Shown here one piece after another: positions 6,345 to 12,543 of a stretch of 12,543 nucleotides of DNA (position 1 is its first letter; each line of letters starts with the position of its first letter). The stretch is from assembly GCA_012719335.1 (NCBI GenBank), contig JAAYAO010000345.1:1-12543 (forward strand). Reading direction: 5' to 3'. The DNA comes from Propionibacterium sp. (lineage in GTDB: Bacteria; Actinomycetota; Actinomycetes; Propionibacteriales; Propionibacteriaceae). The translations under genes were made by a program, and so were the position numbers. Under the pieces are notes generated by a model that was not told the origin of the DNA, searched no databases, and was given only the letters and a program-made list of their open reading frames with translations.

Positions 6345-7520
6345 GTGCCGGACGACCCGCTCGATCAGGTGTTCCAGCACCGCATTCTGCAGTTCGGGGT
6401 ATTCGATCATGCCCAGGTGGCCGCAGTTCTCCAGCATCAGCGAGTCGGCCCCGGGCAACAGTTCGATGATCCGTTCGGTGTGGGAGGCGGGGGTGAACAG
6501 GTCGTCCACGCCACCGATCACCGCGGTCTCCACCCGCGACAGCACCTCGAAGCTGGCGTACTCGTCCACCTCGGAGAAGGCGACCGGATAGAAATCGGCG
6601 GCCACTTCCAAGGGGGTGGCCGAGAGCATGTCGGAGACGAAGGCGACCTTCTCCACCGGCACGTCGGCACCGAAGCCGAACTGTCGGGTCGCCGCGTAAC
6701 CGAGGTCGGAGCCCGCCCCCCAGGCCCGGTTCACCAGGGCCGGTACCCGGTTCAGCCCGGCCAGGGTCGGCGGGATCACCTTCGCCAGGATCTGCGCATC
6801 GACCCCCTTCAGCGGTGACACCGAACCGAGTTCACCGGCGGAGGTGTGCACCAACCCGACACCGAGAATGCGGGATTCGAAGAGTTCGGGGTGGCTGCGG
6901 GCCAGGTGCATGATGGTCATCCCGCCCATCGAGTGCCCCAGCAGCACCACCGGCCCCTCGGGCACCACCTCGTCCAGAATCTGCTTCAGATCCCGGCCCA
7001 ACTGCGGGATGCGGCACAGGTCGGCCGCCGACCGCCCGGATCGGCCGTGCGAGCGCTGGTCGTACAGCACCAGCCGGGCCCGGCCCCGGAAATGCAGCCG
7101 CTGGTAGTGCCAGCAGTCCATGTCGAGGGCGTAGCCGTGCACGAAGACGATGGTCAGGTCGTCACCGAAGACCGGCGCCGCGGGGTCGACCGGTTCGTGG
7201 TCGGCCCGCTCGTCCACCTCGACGTGCAGATCGACCCCGTCGGGGGTGCGCACCGCCGGGCCCGGGCTGCGCAGGCTGCCGGGCCGTACCGCCGGGTCGA
7301 GTTCGCCGGGCCCGGGGCGGAACCGGTTGCGCACGATCCGCCGTTCCAGCTCGAACCCGGCCGCCACCCCGCCGGCGGCCAGGGCCAGCACGCTGGCGGC
7401 CACCCCGAGCACACCGGGCAGTTGGGTGCGGCGTCGGCCACGCCCCCGGCGCGCCGGTGCGCGGTTCGTTGCGCGGCTCATCGGGGCCCGGTCGCTGCCG
7501 CGCCGGCGCACCTCGCTCAT
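6339..7520 (-). CDS. Membrane-anchored alpha/beta-fold hydrolase
   Basis: This 393-residue serine hydrolase of unknown substrate is one that actinobacteria usually encode between alr and tsaE. The N-terminus is Arg-rich (1-31), followed by one hydrophobic segment (about 35-56, LPGVLGVAASVLALAAGGVA) that looks like a signal anchor. The catalytic domain follows: oxyanion FVHGY (126-130), nucleophile elbow GHSMGG (Ser197), acid in GGVDDLFTP (Asp339 or Asp340) and His368 in CGHLGMIEYP. All triad positions are present, so it should be active as an esterase, lipase or peptidase-like enzyme. ATG 7520 overlaps the alr stop as ATGA; a longer open frame reaching 7604 lies inside alr and is rejected. 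The 3' end faces the mannosyltransferase, and the usual next gene tsaE is displaced by about 3.7 kb. Confidence 0.9.
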   Translation of the reverse strand: MSEVRRRGSDRAPMSRATNRAPARRGRGRRRTQLPGVLGVAASVLALAAGGVAAGFELERRIVRNRFRPGPGELDPAVRPGSLRSPGPAVRTPDGVDLHVEVDERADHEPVDPAAPVFGDDLTIVFVHGYALDMDCWHYQRLHFRGRARLVLYDQRSHGRSGRSAADLCRIPQLGRDLKQILDEVVPEGPVVLLGHSMGGMTIMHLARSHPELFESRILGVGLVHTSAGELGSVSPLKGVDAQILAKVIPPTLAGLNRVPALVNRAWGAGSDLGYAATRQFGFGADVPVEKVAFVSDMLSATPLEVAADFYPVAFSEVDEYASFEVLSRVETAVIGGVDDLFTPASHTERIIELLPGADSLMLENCGHLGMIEYPELQNAVLEHLIERVVRHL

Positions 7521-8656
7521 CGCTCGTCCTTCGGCACCCGGTGCAGGCGAACCCCCAGTCGGGTGACGATCTCGTAGTTGATGGTGTCGCACCAGGCGGC
7601 CCATTCGTCGGCGTGCGGGCCGGTGCGGCCGTCCCCGATCACGGTCACCTCGTCGCCCTCGACCACGGTGGGCTGCTCCCCCAGGTCGATGACGAACTGA
7701 TCCATGCAGACCCGGCCCCGGATCGGCGCCCGGGTGCCGTCGGGCAGGCCGACCTCGGCGGTGTTCGAGGCGAGTCGGTCGATGCCCTCGGCGTAGCCCA
7801 GGGGCACCAGCCCGACGGTGGTGGGCCGGTCGGCGGTCCAGGTGTGCCCGTAGGAGACCGCATCACCGGCGGCGATCCGCTTCACCCGCACCAGCCGGGC
7901 GCGCAACCGCAGCGCCGGACGCAACCGCACCCCGGCCCGTTCGGCCACCCCGTCGCCCGGGTCCAGGCCGTAGGAGGCGATGCCGACCCGCACCAGGTCG
8001 TAGCGGGCCCCGGGCAGCACCAGGGCGCCGGCGGAGTTCGCGATGTGCCGCACCGAGGGGTGCAATCCGGTCTCCGTCGCGACGGTGAGGGCCCGTTCGA
8101 AGGCGGCCAGCTGTGCCCCGGTGGCCGGATGGTCGGGGTCCTCGGCGGCGGCGAAGTGTGACCAGATGCCGACCACCTCGATCACGTTGAGTTCTTCGGC
8201 TTCCCGGGCGGCGGCGCACAACTCGGCCCAGTCCCGGGCCGGGGAGCCGTTGCGGGACAGCCCGGTGTCGATCTTCAGGTGGACGCGGGCGGTGCACTCA
8301 CTGGTGCCGGCGGCCATCACCACCCGGGCCAATTCCTCCGGGGCGGACACCCCGAGGTCGATGCCCGCCGCGACCGCGGCGGTGAGGTCTTCACCGGGGC
8401 CGTACAGCCAGGCGAAGATCCGGCCCCGGTCACCGGCCTCGCGCAGCGCCAACGCCTCGCCGGGGGTGGCCACCCCCAACCAGTCGATGCCCGCCTCGCG
8501 GGCGGCGCGGGCACACAACCGCATCCCGTGTCCGTAGGCGTCGGCCTTCACCACCGCCATCACCGCGGCGGGGGCGACCAGGTCGGCGAGCGCGGACAGG
8601 TTGGCGCGGTAGGCGTCGAGGTCGATCTCGACGCTCGCGCAATCGGGGTCGATCAT
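7517..8656 (-). CDS. alr: Alanine racemase
   Basis: This PLP-dependent enzyme interconverts L- and D-alanine and supplies D-Ala for peptidoglycan. The 379-residue length is typical. The PLP-binding lysine lies in AVVKADAYGHG (Lys37), the opposite catalytic base in VSYGHTWTA (Tyr269), and other family segments are KIDTGLSRNG (128-137), VRVGIASYGL (222-231) and CMDQFVIDL (317-325). ATG 8656 overlaps the nnrD stop (ATGA), and the stop overlaps the hydrolase start in the same way, so three genes are likely translated in a coupled series. Nothing is missing or unusual. Confidence 0.97.
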   Translation of the reverse strand: MIDPDCASVEIDLDAYRANLSALADLVAPAAVMAVVKADAYGHGMRLCARAAREAGIDWLGVATPGEALALREAGDRGRIFAWLYGPGEDLTAAVAAGIDLGVSAPEELARVVMAAGTSECTARVHLKIDTGLSRNGSPARDWAELCAAAREAEELNVIEVVGIWSHFAAAEDPDHPATGAQLAAFERALTVATETGLHPSVRHIANSAGALVLPGARYDLVRVGIASYGLDPGDGVAERAGVRLRPALRLRARLVRVKRIAAGDAVSYGHTWTADRPTTVGLVPLGYAEGIDRLASNTAEVGLPDGTRAPIRGRVCMDQFVIDLGEQPTVVEGDEVTVIGDGRTGPHADEWAAWCDTINYEIVTRLGVRLHRVPKDER

Positions 8657-10092
8657 GCACCCGCCTCGTCGAGCCCCCAGGGCTCCTCGTCCACACCGAG
8701 CAGGGTGAGCGTGGCGGGCAGGTGCCGAACGAGCTCCTGCGGCGGCATGCCGGGCAGCCGGGCGGCGGTGAAGGCCTGGATCGAGGCCGCGGCCAGGGCT
8801 GCCGGGCCCGGTTCCAGGCCGGCGGCAAGCAGGGTGCCGCAGATACCGGCCAGCACGTCACCGGAACCGGCCTGGGCGGTGCGGGCCGGGCCGGGCACCG
8901 CGACGCAGATCTCCCCGTCCCCGGGTACCGCCACGTACTGGGTGCCGCCCTTGAGCAGCACCGTGGCGCCGGTGCGTTCGGCGGCTTCGGCGACCGAACC
9001 GATCGGGTCGGTGGCCACGTCCAGCCGGGTCAACCCCAGCAGCCGGGCCAACTCCCCCGCGTGGGGGGTGAGCAGGGTGTTCGCCGGGAGGCGTTCGGGC
9101 AGGTACCGCAGCGCGTCGGCGTCCAGTACCACCGGGACGCGACGGTTCAGGGCGTCGGCGATCTCCAGGGCGCCGCGCACCCGGCTGCCCCAGCCGGAGC
9201 CGAGCACCATCGCCTGCACCCGGCCGGGTTTGAGCACCGCATTGGGCAGGTGGTGCACCACCTCGGCGCCGACCTCGGGTACCCCGAGCACCCGCACCAT
9301 GCCGGCCCCGGCCCAGACCGCCCCGAGGGCGACCAGCACCCCGGCACCGGGGTAGGTGGCCGAGCCGGCGTCGATGCCGACCACCCCGCGGGCGTACTTG
9401 TCGGCCTCGGCGTCGATCCGCGGCCATACGTCGGCGAGGTCGTCGGGGTCCCAGGCGCTGAGCAGGGGCTTGGCCTCGGCGAGGGCATCGGTGAGCCCGA
9501 TGTCGATCAGTTCCACCTCACCGCAGGCCCGGGCGGCCGGCCCGGCGAGGTGACACACCTTGTAACAGCCGAAGGTGACGGTGACATCGGCGGGGAAACA
9601 GTCCTGCTCTCCGGTGTCGTCGCTGTCCAGGCCGGAGGGCAGGTCCACCGCCACCACCGGGGTGCCCGCGATCCGGCAGTGTGCGGCCAGGTCGGCGGGG
9701 GCGCCGGTCAGGCCGGGGCGGCCACCGATGCCGAAGAGTGCGTCGATCACCAGGTCGGCGGTGTCGATCGCGGCGGTGGCCTCGTCGATGTCGACCATCC
9801 GGCCGCCGGCGCGTTCGAAGGCCGCCAAGCCTTCGGGGTGCGGGTCACCGATCACCGCGCAGCCCAGCACCCGGACGCCGCGTTGGGCGAGTCGGGCGGC
9901 GGCGAACAGGCCGTCCCCGCCGTTGTTGCCGGGCCCGGCCAGCAGCACCGCGGTCGCCCCCGAGGCGGGTTGCAGGCGGCGCAGAATGCTCGCCGCCAGG
10001 CCCGCGGCGGCACGTTGCATCAGGTCGACGCCCCGGGCGGCGACCACGTCCTCGGCATGCCGAATGGATGAGACCGAATAGGCGCGACGCAT
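8653..10092 (-). CDS. nnrD: Bifunctional NAD(P)H-hydrate epimerase / ADP-dependent dehydratase
   Basis: This enzyme repairs hydrated NAD(P)H: an N-terminal epimerase equilibrates R- and S-forms and a C-terminal dehydratase restores the S-form. The 479-residue protein carries both domains. The epimerase has LMQRAAAGLA (24-33), the nucleotide loop GPGNNGGDG (53-61) and VDLPSGLD (149-156, with catalytic Asp150). The ribokinase-like dehydratase has ARGVVGIDAGSATYPGAG (234-251), DADAL (324-328), LTPHAGELARLLG (341-353) and GSGDVLAG (409-416, Asp412). The start is ATG 10092 (MRRAYSVSSIRHAE), four bases after the acpS stop; a longer open frame to 10182 overlaps acpS and is rejected. The symbol follows the dehydratase; the fused form is also called nnr. 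Confidence 0.95.
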   Translation of the reverse strand: MRRAYSVSSIRHAEDVVAARGVDLMQRAAAGLAASILRRLQPASGATAVLLAGPGNNGGDGLFAAARLAQRGVRVLGCAVIGDPHPEGLAAFERAGGRMVDIDEATAAIDTADLVIDALFGIGGRPGLTGAPADLAAHCRIAGTPVVAVDLPSGLDSDDTGEQDCFPADVTVTFGCYKVCHLAGPAARACGEVELIDIGLTDALAEAKPLLSAWDPDDLADVWPRIDAEADKYARGVVGIDAGSATYPGAGVLVALGAVWAGAGMVRVLGVPEVGAEVVHHLPNAVLKPGRVQAMVLGSGWGSRVRGALEIADALNRRVPVVLDADALRYLPERLPANTLLTPHAGELARLLGLTRLDVATDPIGSVAEAAERTGATVLLKGGTQYVAVPGDGEICVAVPGPARTAQAGSGDVLAGICGTLLAAGLEPGPAALAAASIQAFTAARLPGMPPQELVRHLPATLTLLGVDEEPWGLDEAGA

Positions 10093-10096
10093 GGCC

Positions 10097-10462
10097 TCAG
10101 GATATGCCCGTCGACTCGCAGACCACGATCGCGGTGGCGATGCCACCGTCATGGGACAGTGACAGATGCACCCGGTCGACACCCAGTTCGGCGGCCCGGG
10201 CCGCGACGGTACCGGTCAGTGAGAACTCGGGACGACCCGATTCGGTGCTGATCACCTCGGCGTCCAACCAGGCCAATCCGGCCGGCGCCCCCAGGGCCTT
10301 GGCGAGCGCCTCCTTGGCGGCCCACCGCCCCGCCAACGACTCCATCCGGCGGCGCGATTCGCCGGGTGTGAACAGCCGGTCCACCAGACCGGGGCGGCGC
10401 AGAAGTGTTTCCCGCAGGCGTTCCACGTCGCACACATCGATTCCCACGCCCACGATCCCCAC
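10097..10462 (-). CDS. acpS: Holo-[acyl-carrier-protein] synthase
   Basis: AcpS moves the 4'-phosphopantetheine arm from coenzyme A to the acyl carrier protein and so activates fatty-acid synthesis. From GTG 10462 the product is 121 residues, standard for the family. It has the metal-binding GVGIDV (5-10, Asp9), FTPGE (31-35), [13 protein letters not shown] (45-57, Glu51) and LSHDGG (102-107). Other in-frame GTGs exist at 10471, 10453 and 10447. I prefer 10462 because the protein then begins VGIVGVGID as in relatives, and a TAnnnT box ends exactly 7 nt upstream, as expected for a leaderless mRNA. It leads the nnrD-alr-hydrolase cluster and is divergent from coaA, which acts in the pathway making its CoA substrate. 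Confidence 0.92.
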   Translation of the reverse strand: MGIVGVGIDVCDVERLRETLLRRPGLVDRLFTPGESRRRMESLAGRWAAKEALAKALGAPAGLAWLDAEVISTESGRPEFSLTGTVAARAAELGVDRVHLSLSHDGGIATAIVVCESTGIS

Positions 10463-10469
10463 GGCCGTC

Positions 10470-10475
10470 ACCCTA
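10470..10475 (-). promoter_or_regulatory. acpS: Predicted -10 box of a leaderless acpS promoter
   Basis: The minus strand reads TAGGGT (TAnnnT), then seven bases GACGGCC, then GTG 10462. The transcript would begin at or next to the start codon; no Shine-Dalgarno sequence is needed or seen. It overlaps the opposite-strand coaA -10 by two bases. Confidence 0.5.
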
Positions 10476-10479
10476 CAAT
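10474..10479 (+). promoter_or_regulatory. coaA: Predicted -10 box of a leaderless coaA promoter
   Basis: TACAAT, one base from the TATAAT consensus, is followed by seven bases GAACGCC and ATG 10487. That spacing puts the transcription start on the A of the ATG. No clear -35 or Shine-Dalgarno is present. The ATG at 10478 overlaps this box and is therefore an unlikely start. Confidence 0.6.
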
Positions 10480-10486
10480 GAACGCC

Positions 10487-11434
10487 ATGCCAGCAGAGCG
10501 GACAACGTCGTCGCCCTATGTCACCCGCAGTCGTGCCGACTGGGCGGAGCTGGCGGCAGCCACCCCGATGACCCTGGACGAGACCCGGGTGGACCAGTTG
10601 CGCGGCACCGACGACCCCACCGACCTGGCCGAGGTGTGGGAGGTGTACCTGCCGCTGACCCGGCTGCTGCACCACCACTTCATCAACACCGGGGAGCTGT
10701 ACGACTTCCAGAACTCGTTTCTGAACCTGGGCGTGGATCGCACCCCGTTCGTGATCGGCATCGCCGGCTCGGTGGCGGTGGGCAAGTCGACGGTGGCCCG
10801 GTTGTTGGCCGAACTGTTGAGCAACTGGCCCGACCATCCACACGTGGCGCTGGTCACCACCGATGGTTTCCTGTTGCCGAATGCGGACTTGATGCGCCGC
10901 GGCATCCTGCAGCGCAAGGGGTTCCCCGAGTCCTACGACCGGCGCGCCCTGCAACGGTTCGTGATGGACGTGAAGTCGGGCCGTCCCGCCACCGCCCCGG
11001 TGTACAGCCACCTGGTGTACGACATCGTGCCGGAGGAATCCATCGTGGTGGACAAGCCGGACATCCTGATCGTGGAGGGGCTCAACGTCCTGCAACCGGC
11101 CCGTACCCGGGCCGATGGCACCACCAGTTTGGCGCTGAGCGATTTCTTCGATTTCTCGGTCTATGTCGATGCCGATTCACGCGATATTCGGCGATGGTAT
11201 TTGGAACGCTTCATGCTGCTGCGCGAAACGGCGTTCCGCGATCCGCGCTCGTATTTCACCCGCTATTCCGAGCTCACCGAGGAAGAGGCCTATACCACCG
11301 CATCCCACATTTGGGACACGATCAACGGCCCCAACCTGGCAATGAATATTCGCCCCACCCGGGAGCGGGCCACGGTCATTCTTCGCAAGGGATCCGACCA
11401 CGATGTGAAGTGGGTTCGGATCCGAAAGATTTAG
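10487..11434 (+). CDS. coaA: Type I pantothenate kinase
   Basis: CoaA phosphorylates pantothenate, the committed step of coenzyme A synthesis. From ATG 10487 the protein has 315 residues, normal for type I enzymes. It shows the P-loop GSVAVGKS (94-101, Lys100), [10 protein letters not shown] (123-132), RKGFPESYD, the segment [22 protein letters not shown] and a conserved C-terminus with [14 protein letters not shown]. An ATG three codons upstream (10478) is open, but lies inside the predicted -10 box. The gene is the only complete one here ending in TAG. Its last ~90 codons use A/T-ending codons (TAT, GAT, ATT, GAA, GCA) far more than the rest. CoA feedback inhibition is known for the family but cannot be read from sequence alone. 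Confidence 0.96.
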   Translation: MPAERTTSSPYVTRSRADWAELAAATPMTLDETRVDQLRGTDDPTDLAEVWEVYLPLTRLLHHHFINTGELYDFQNSFLNLGVDRTPFVIGIAGSVAVGKSTVARLLAELLSNWPDHPHVALVTTDGFLLPNADLMRRGILQRKGFPESYDRRALQRFVMDVKSGRPATAPVYSHLVYDIVPEESIVVDKPDILIVEGLNVLQPARTRADGTTSLALSDFFDFSVYVDADSRDIRRWYLERFMLLRETAFRDPRSYFTRYSELTEEEAYTTASHIWDTINGPNLAMNIRPTRERATVILRKGSDHDVKWVRIRKI

Positions 11435-11471
11435 CCAGGTTTCAGGCTGAGGGCGCCCGTGGGGCGGGTGG

Positions 11472-12005
11472 TCAGGTCAGTTTGAGCCGGTACTGGGCCT
11501 CGGTGCGTCCGGTCTTGACGTGCGGACGGGTTTCCCCGGTCTCGGCCCAACCCATCGCCTCGTACACCCAGATCGCCCGGATGTTGTCGGCATAGACCCA
11601 CAGCACGACCTCGTCGAACTTCTCCTCGCGGGCCGCATCGGGCAGCGCCACCAGCAGCCGGCGGGCCCATCCCTCGCCCCAGCTCTGCGGCGCCACACCG
11701 AGGTAGCGCAGCTCACCGCGGGTTTCGTGCTCCCCCTGCTCGGGCTCGACCGCACCGAAGGACACGATCCGGTCCTCCTCGCGCGCATCCTCGTCGGCGG
11801 ATTCCTCCGCGTCCCCCTCACCGGTCCACTTTCCCACCAGCAGGAAGGAACGCTCCGACGACTTGAGCACCGAGCGCATCAGCGGCACCGATTCGGCGAC
11901 ATCGACGTCGGTCGGTTCGACCTCGTCACGATGAGCGGTCGCCGTCGTCCACAGTCTCGCGACCTGTTCGACCAGATCCGATTCCCGCGTCTTGATGACC
12001 TCCAT
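11472..12005 (-). CDS. GNAT-family N-acetyltransferase, substrate unknown
   Basis: This single-domain GNAT of 177 residues uses acetyl-CoA; its acceptor is unknown. It has LRYLGVAPQSWGEGWARRLL as the acetyl-CoA loop (Q-x-x-G-x-G pattern), then VVLWVYADNIRAIWVYEAMGW, the usual motif B with Asn and Tyr. A strongly acidic stretch (GDAEESADEDAREED) sits between the first strands, probably a surface loop. The start is ATG 12005 or the adjacent GTG 12008. GGGAGGG lies 7 nt before the GTG and 10 before the ATG; a TTG at 12026 is open but lies upstream of that site. It is convergent with coaA and 46 bp downstream of the permease gene, so it may share that gene's transcript. Confidence 0.85.
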   Translation of the reverse strand: MEVIKTRESDLVEQVARLWTTATAHRDEVEPTDVDVAESVPLMRSVLKSSERSFLLVGKWTGEGDAEESADEDAREEDRIVSFGAVEPEQGEHETRGELRYLGVAPQSWGEGWARRLLVALPDAAREEKFDEVVLWVYADNIRAIWVYEAMGWAETGETRPHVKTGRTEAQYRLKLT

Positions 12006-12051
12006 CACGGATGGTCCCTCCCCCAAGGTTGCGTGGTTGGTGGCCCGGCGC

Positions 12052-12543
12052 TCACAGCAACTGGCGGATCATATTGAACAGCGCCACCAGACCGAGGAGG
12101 ACGATCACCGTACGCAACACCACCGGTGACATCCTGCGGCCGATCTTAGCCCCCATCCAGGACCCCACCATCGAGCTGATCGCGATGAACAACACCACCC
12201 ACCAGCTGATCCGGTCGAAAGCAGTGACGATGTAGAAAGCCGCGGCGACCATGTTCACCGCGGCAACCAAGGCATTCTTCACCGCATTCGCGGCCTGCAG
12301 GGAGGCCAACATGAAAACACCCAGAATGCCCAACAGCAATACGCCCTGGGCGGCCACGAAATAGCCGCCGTAGATTCCGGCGACGAACACCAGCAGATAA
12401 AGAATGGGCGGTTGGGAGTCGGCCACGGATTCGATGCCATCGGCGCTCTTGCGTTCCCGGACGAGTCGCTGCAGGCGGGGCTGGGTGATCACGAAGATCA
12501 GCGAAACCACGATGAAGAAGGGGGCGGCCACCCCGAAGACCGA
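12052..12543 (-). CDS. TauE/SafE (TSUP) family membrane permease, C-terminal part
   Basis: This is the C-terminal ~163 residues of an integral membrane protein; the N-terminal part lies beyond the right edge. Hydrophobic segments are seen for VAAPFFIVVSLIFVITQP, ILYLLVFVAGIYGGYFVAAQ, GVLLLGILGVFMLASL, VAAVNMVAAAFYIVTAF, WWVVLFIAISSMVGSWMG and VVLRTVIVLLGLVALFN. The loop between the first two carries ERKSADGIESVADSQP. The GGYFVAAQGVLLL segment, the G-x-x-x-G in MVGSWMGAKIG and the ending MSPVVLRTVIVLLG are typical of TSUP proteins, which are proposed to move sulfite, sulfonates or other small organic anions. The substrate is not inferable. It reads in frame to the window edge. Confidence 0.8.
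   Translation of the reverse strand, partial: SVFGVAAPFFIVVSLIFVITQPRLQRLVRERKSADGIESVADSQPPILYLLVFVAGIYGGYFVAAQGVLLLGILGVFMLASLQAANAVKNALVAAVNMVAAAFYIVTAFDRISWWVVLFIAISSMVGSWMGAKIGRRMSPVVLRTVIVLLGLVALFNMIRQLL

Noticed and set aside
10463..11095. Long upstream extension of the acpS frame into the coaA region
   Set aside because: It is the antisense of coaA. AcpS has its full normal length from GTG 10462.
11415..11426. Perfect 12-bp palindrome TTCGGATCCGAA at the 3' end of coaA, considered as an operator or terminator
   Set aside because: It is fully explained by coding for Val-Arg-Ile-Arg, leaves no loop for a good hairpin, and has no T-run after it.

Overview
The window is a GC-rich chromosomal segment of an actinobacterium. 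GTG starts are frequent, overlapping stop/start codons are the norm, and TGA ends 11 of the 12 complete or 3'-complete genes. Gene content and order (acpS, nnrD, alr, alpha/beta hydrolase, tsaE, tsaB, rimI, tsaD, with coaA divergent from acpS) match the conserved actinobacterial 'alr-tsa' neighbourhood. A Propionibacteriales-like host is my guess, not something the sequence proves. I see no mobile element, CRISPR array, phage gene, tRNA or rRNA.

Layout. From 1 to 4812, on the minus strand, lies a tightly coupled cluster read in the order DEAD-box RNA helicase, GNAT-TsaE fusion, TsaB, RimI, TsaD (3' end beyond the window); every junction overlaps by 4 to 8 bases. A 351-bp divergent intergenic region (4813-5163) separates it from a plus-strand GT4 mannosyltransferase resembling MgtA (5164-6294). 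From 6339 to 10462, minus strand, a second coupled cluster reads acpS, nnrD, alr and a membrane-anchored alpha/beta hydrolase. coaA (10487-11434, plus) diverges from acpS with only 24 bp between the proposed start codons. Last come a minus-strand GNAT acetyltransferase and the C-terminal half of a TauE/SafE-type permease that runs off the right edge.

How the genes work together. TsaB, TsaE and TsaD make the t6A37 modification of ANN-decoding tRNAs, and RimI acetylates a ribosomal protein; all serve translation. acpS and coaA sit on the coenzyme A / acyl carrier protein axis (pantothenate phosphorylation; 4'-phosphopantetheine transfer). nnrD repairs damaged NAD(P)H, alr supplies D-alanine for peptidoglycan, and the mannosyltransferase probably builds envelope mannolipids.

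What stands out. (1) tsaD carries an in-frame TGA at codon 13, exactly where the family has the Cys of its ESSCDET motif, while everything downstream is intact. (2) coaA and acpS appear to share a back-to-back promoter with overlapping -10 elements, each 7 nt from a start codon, suggesting two leaderless mRNAs. (3) TsaE is fused to an N-terminal acetyltransferase domain. (4) The helicase has a 36-residue Arg/Asp-rich tandem repeat. I found no convincing new multi-gene system; this is mostly core housekeeping DNA with these few oddities.
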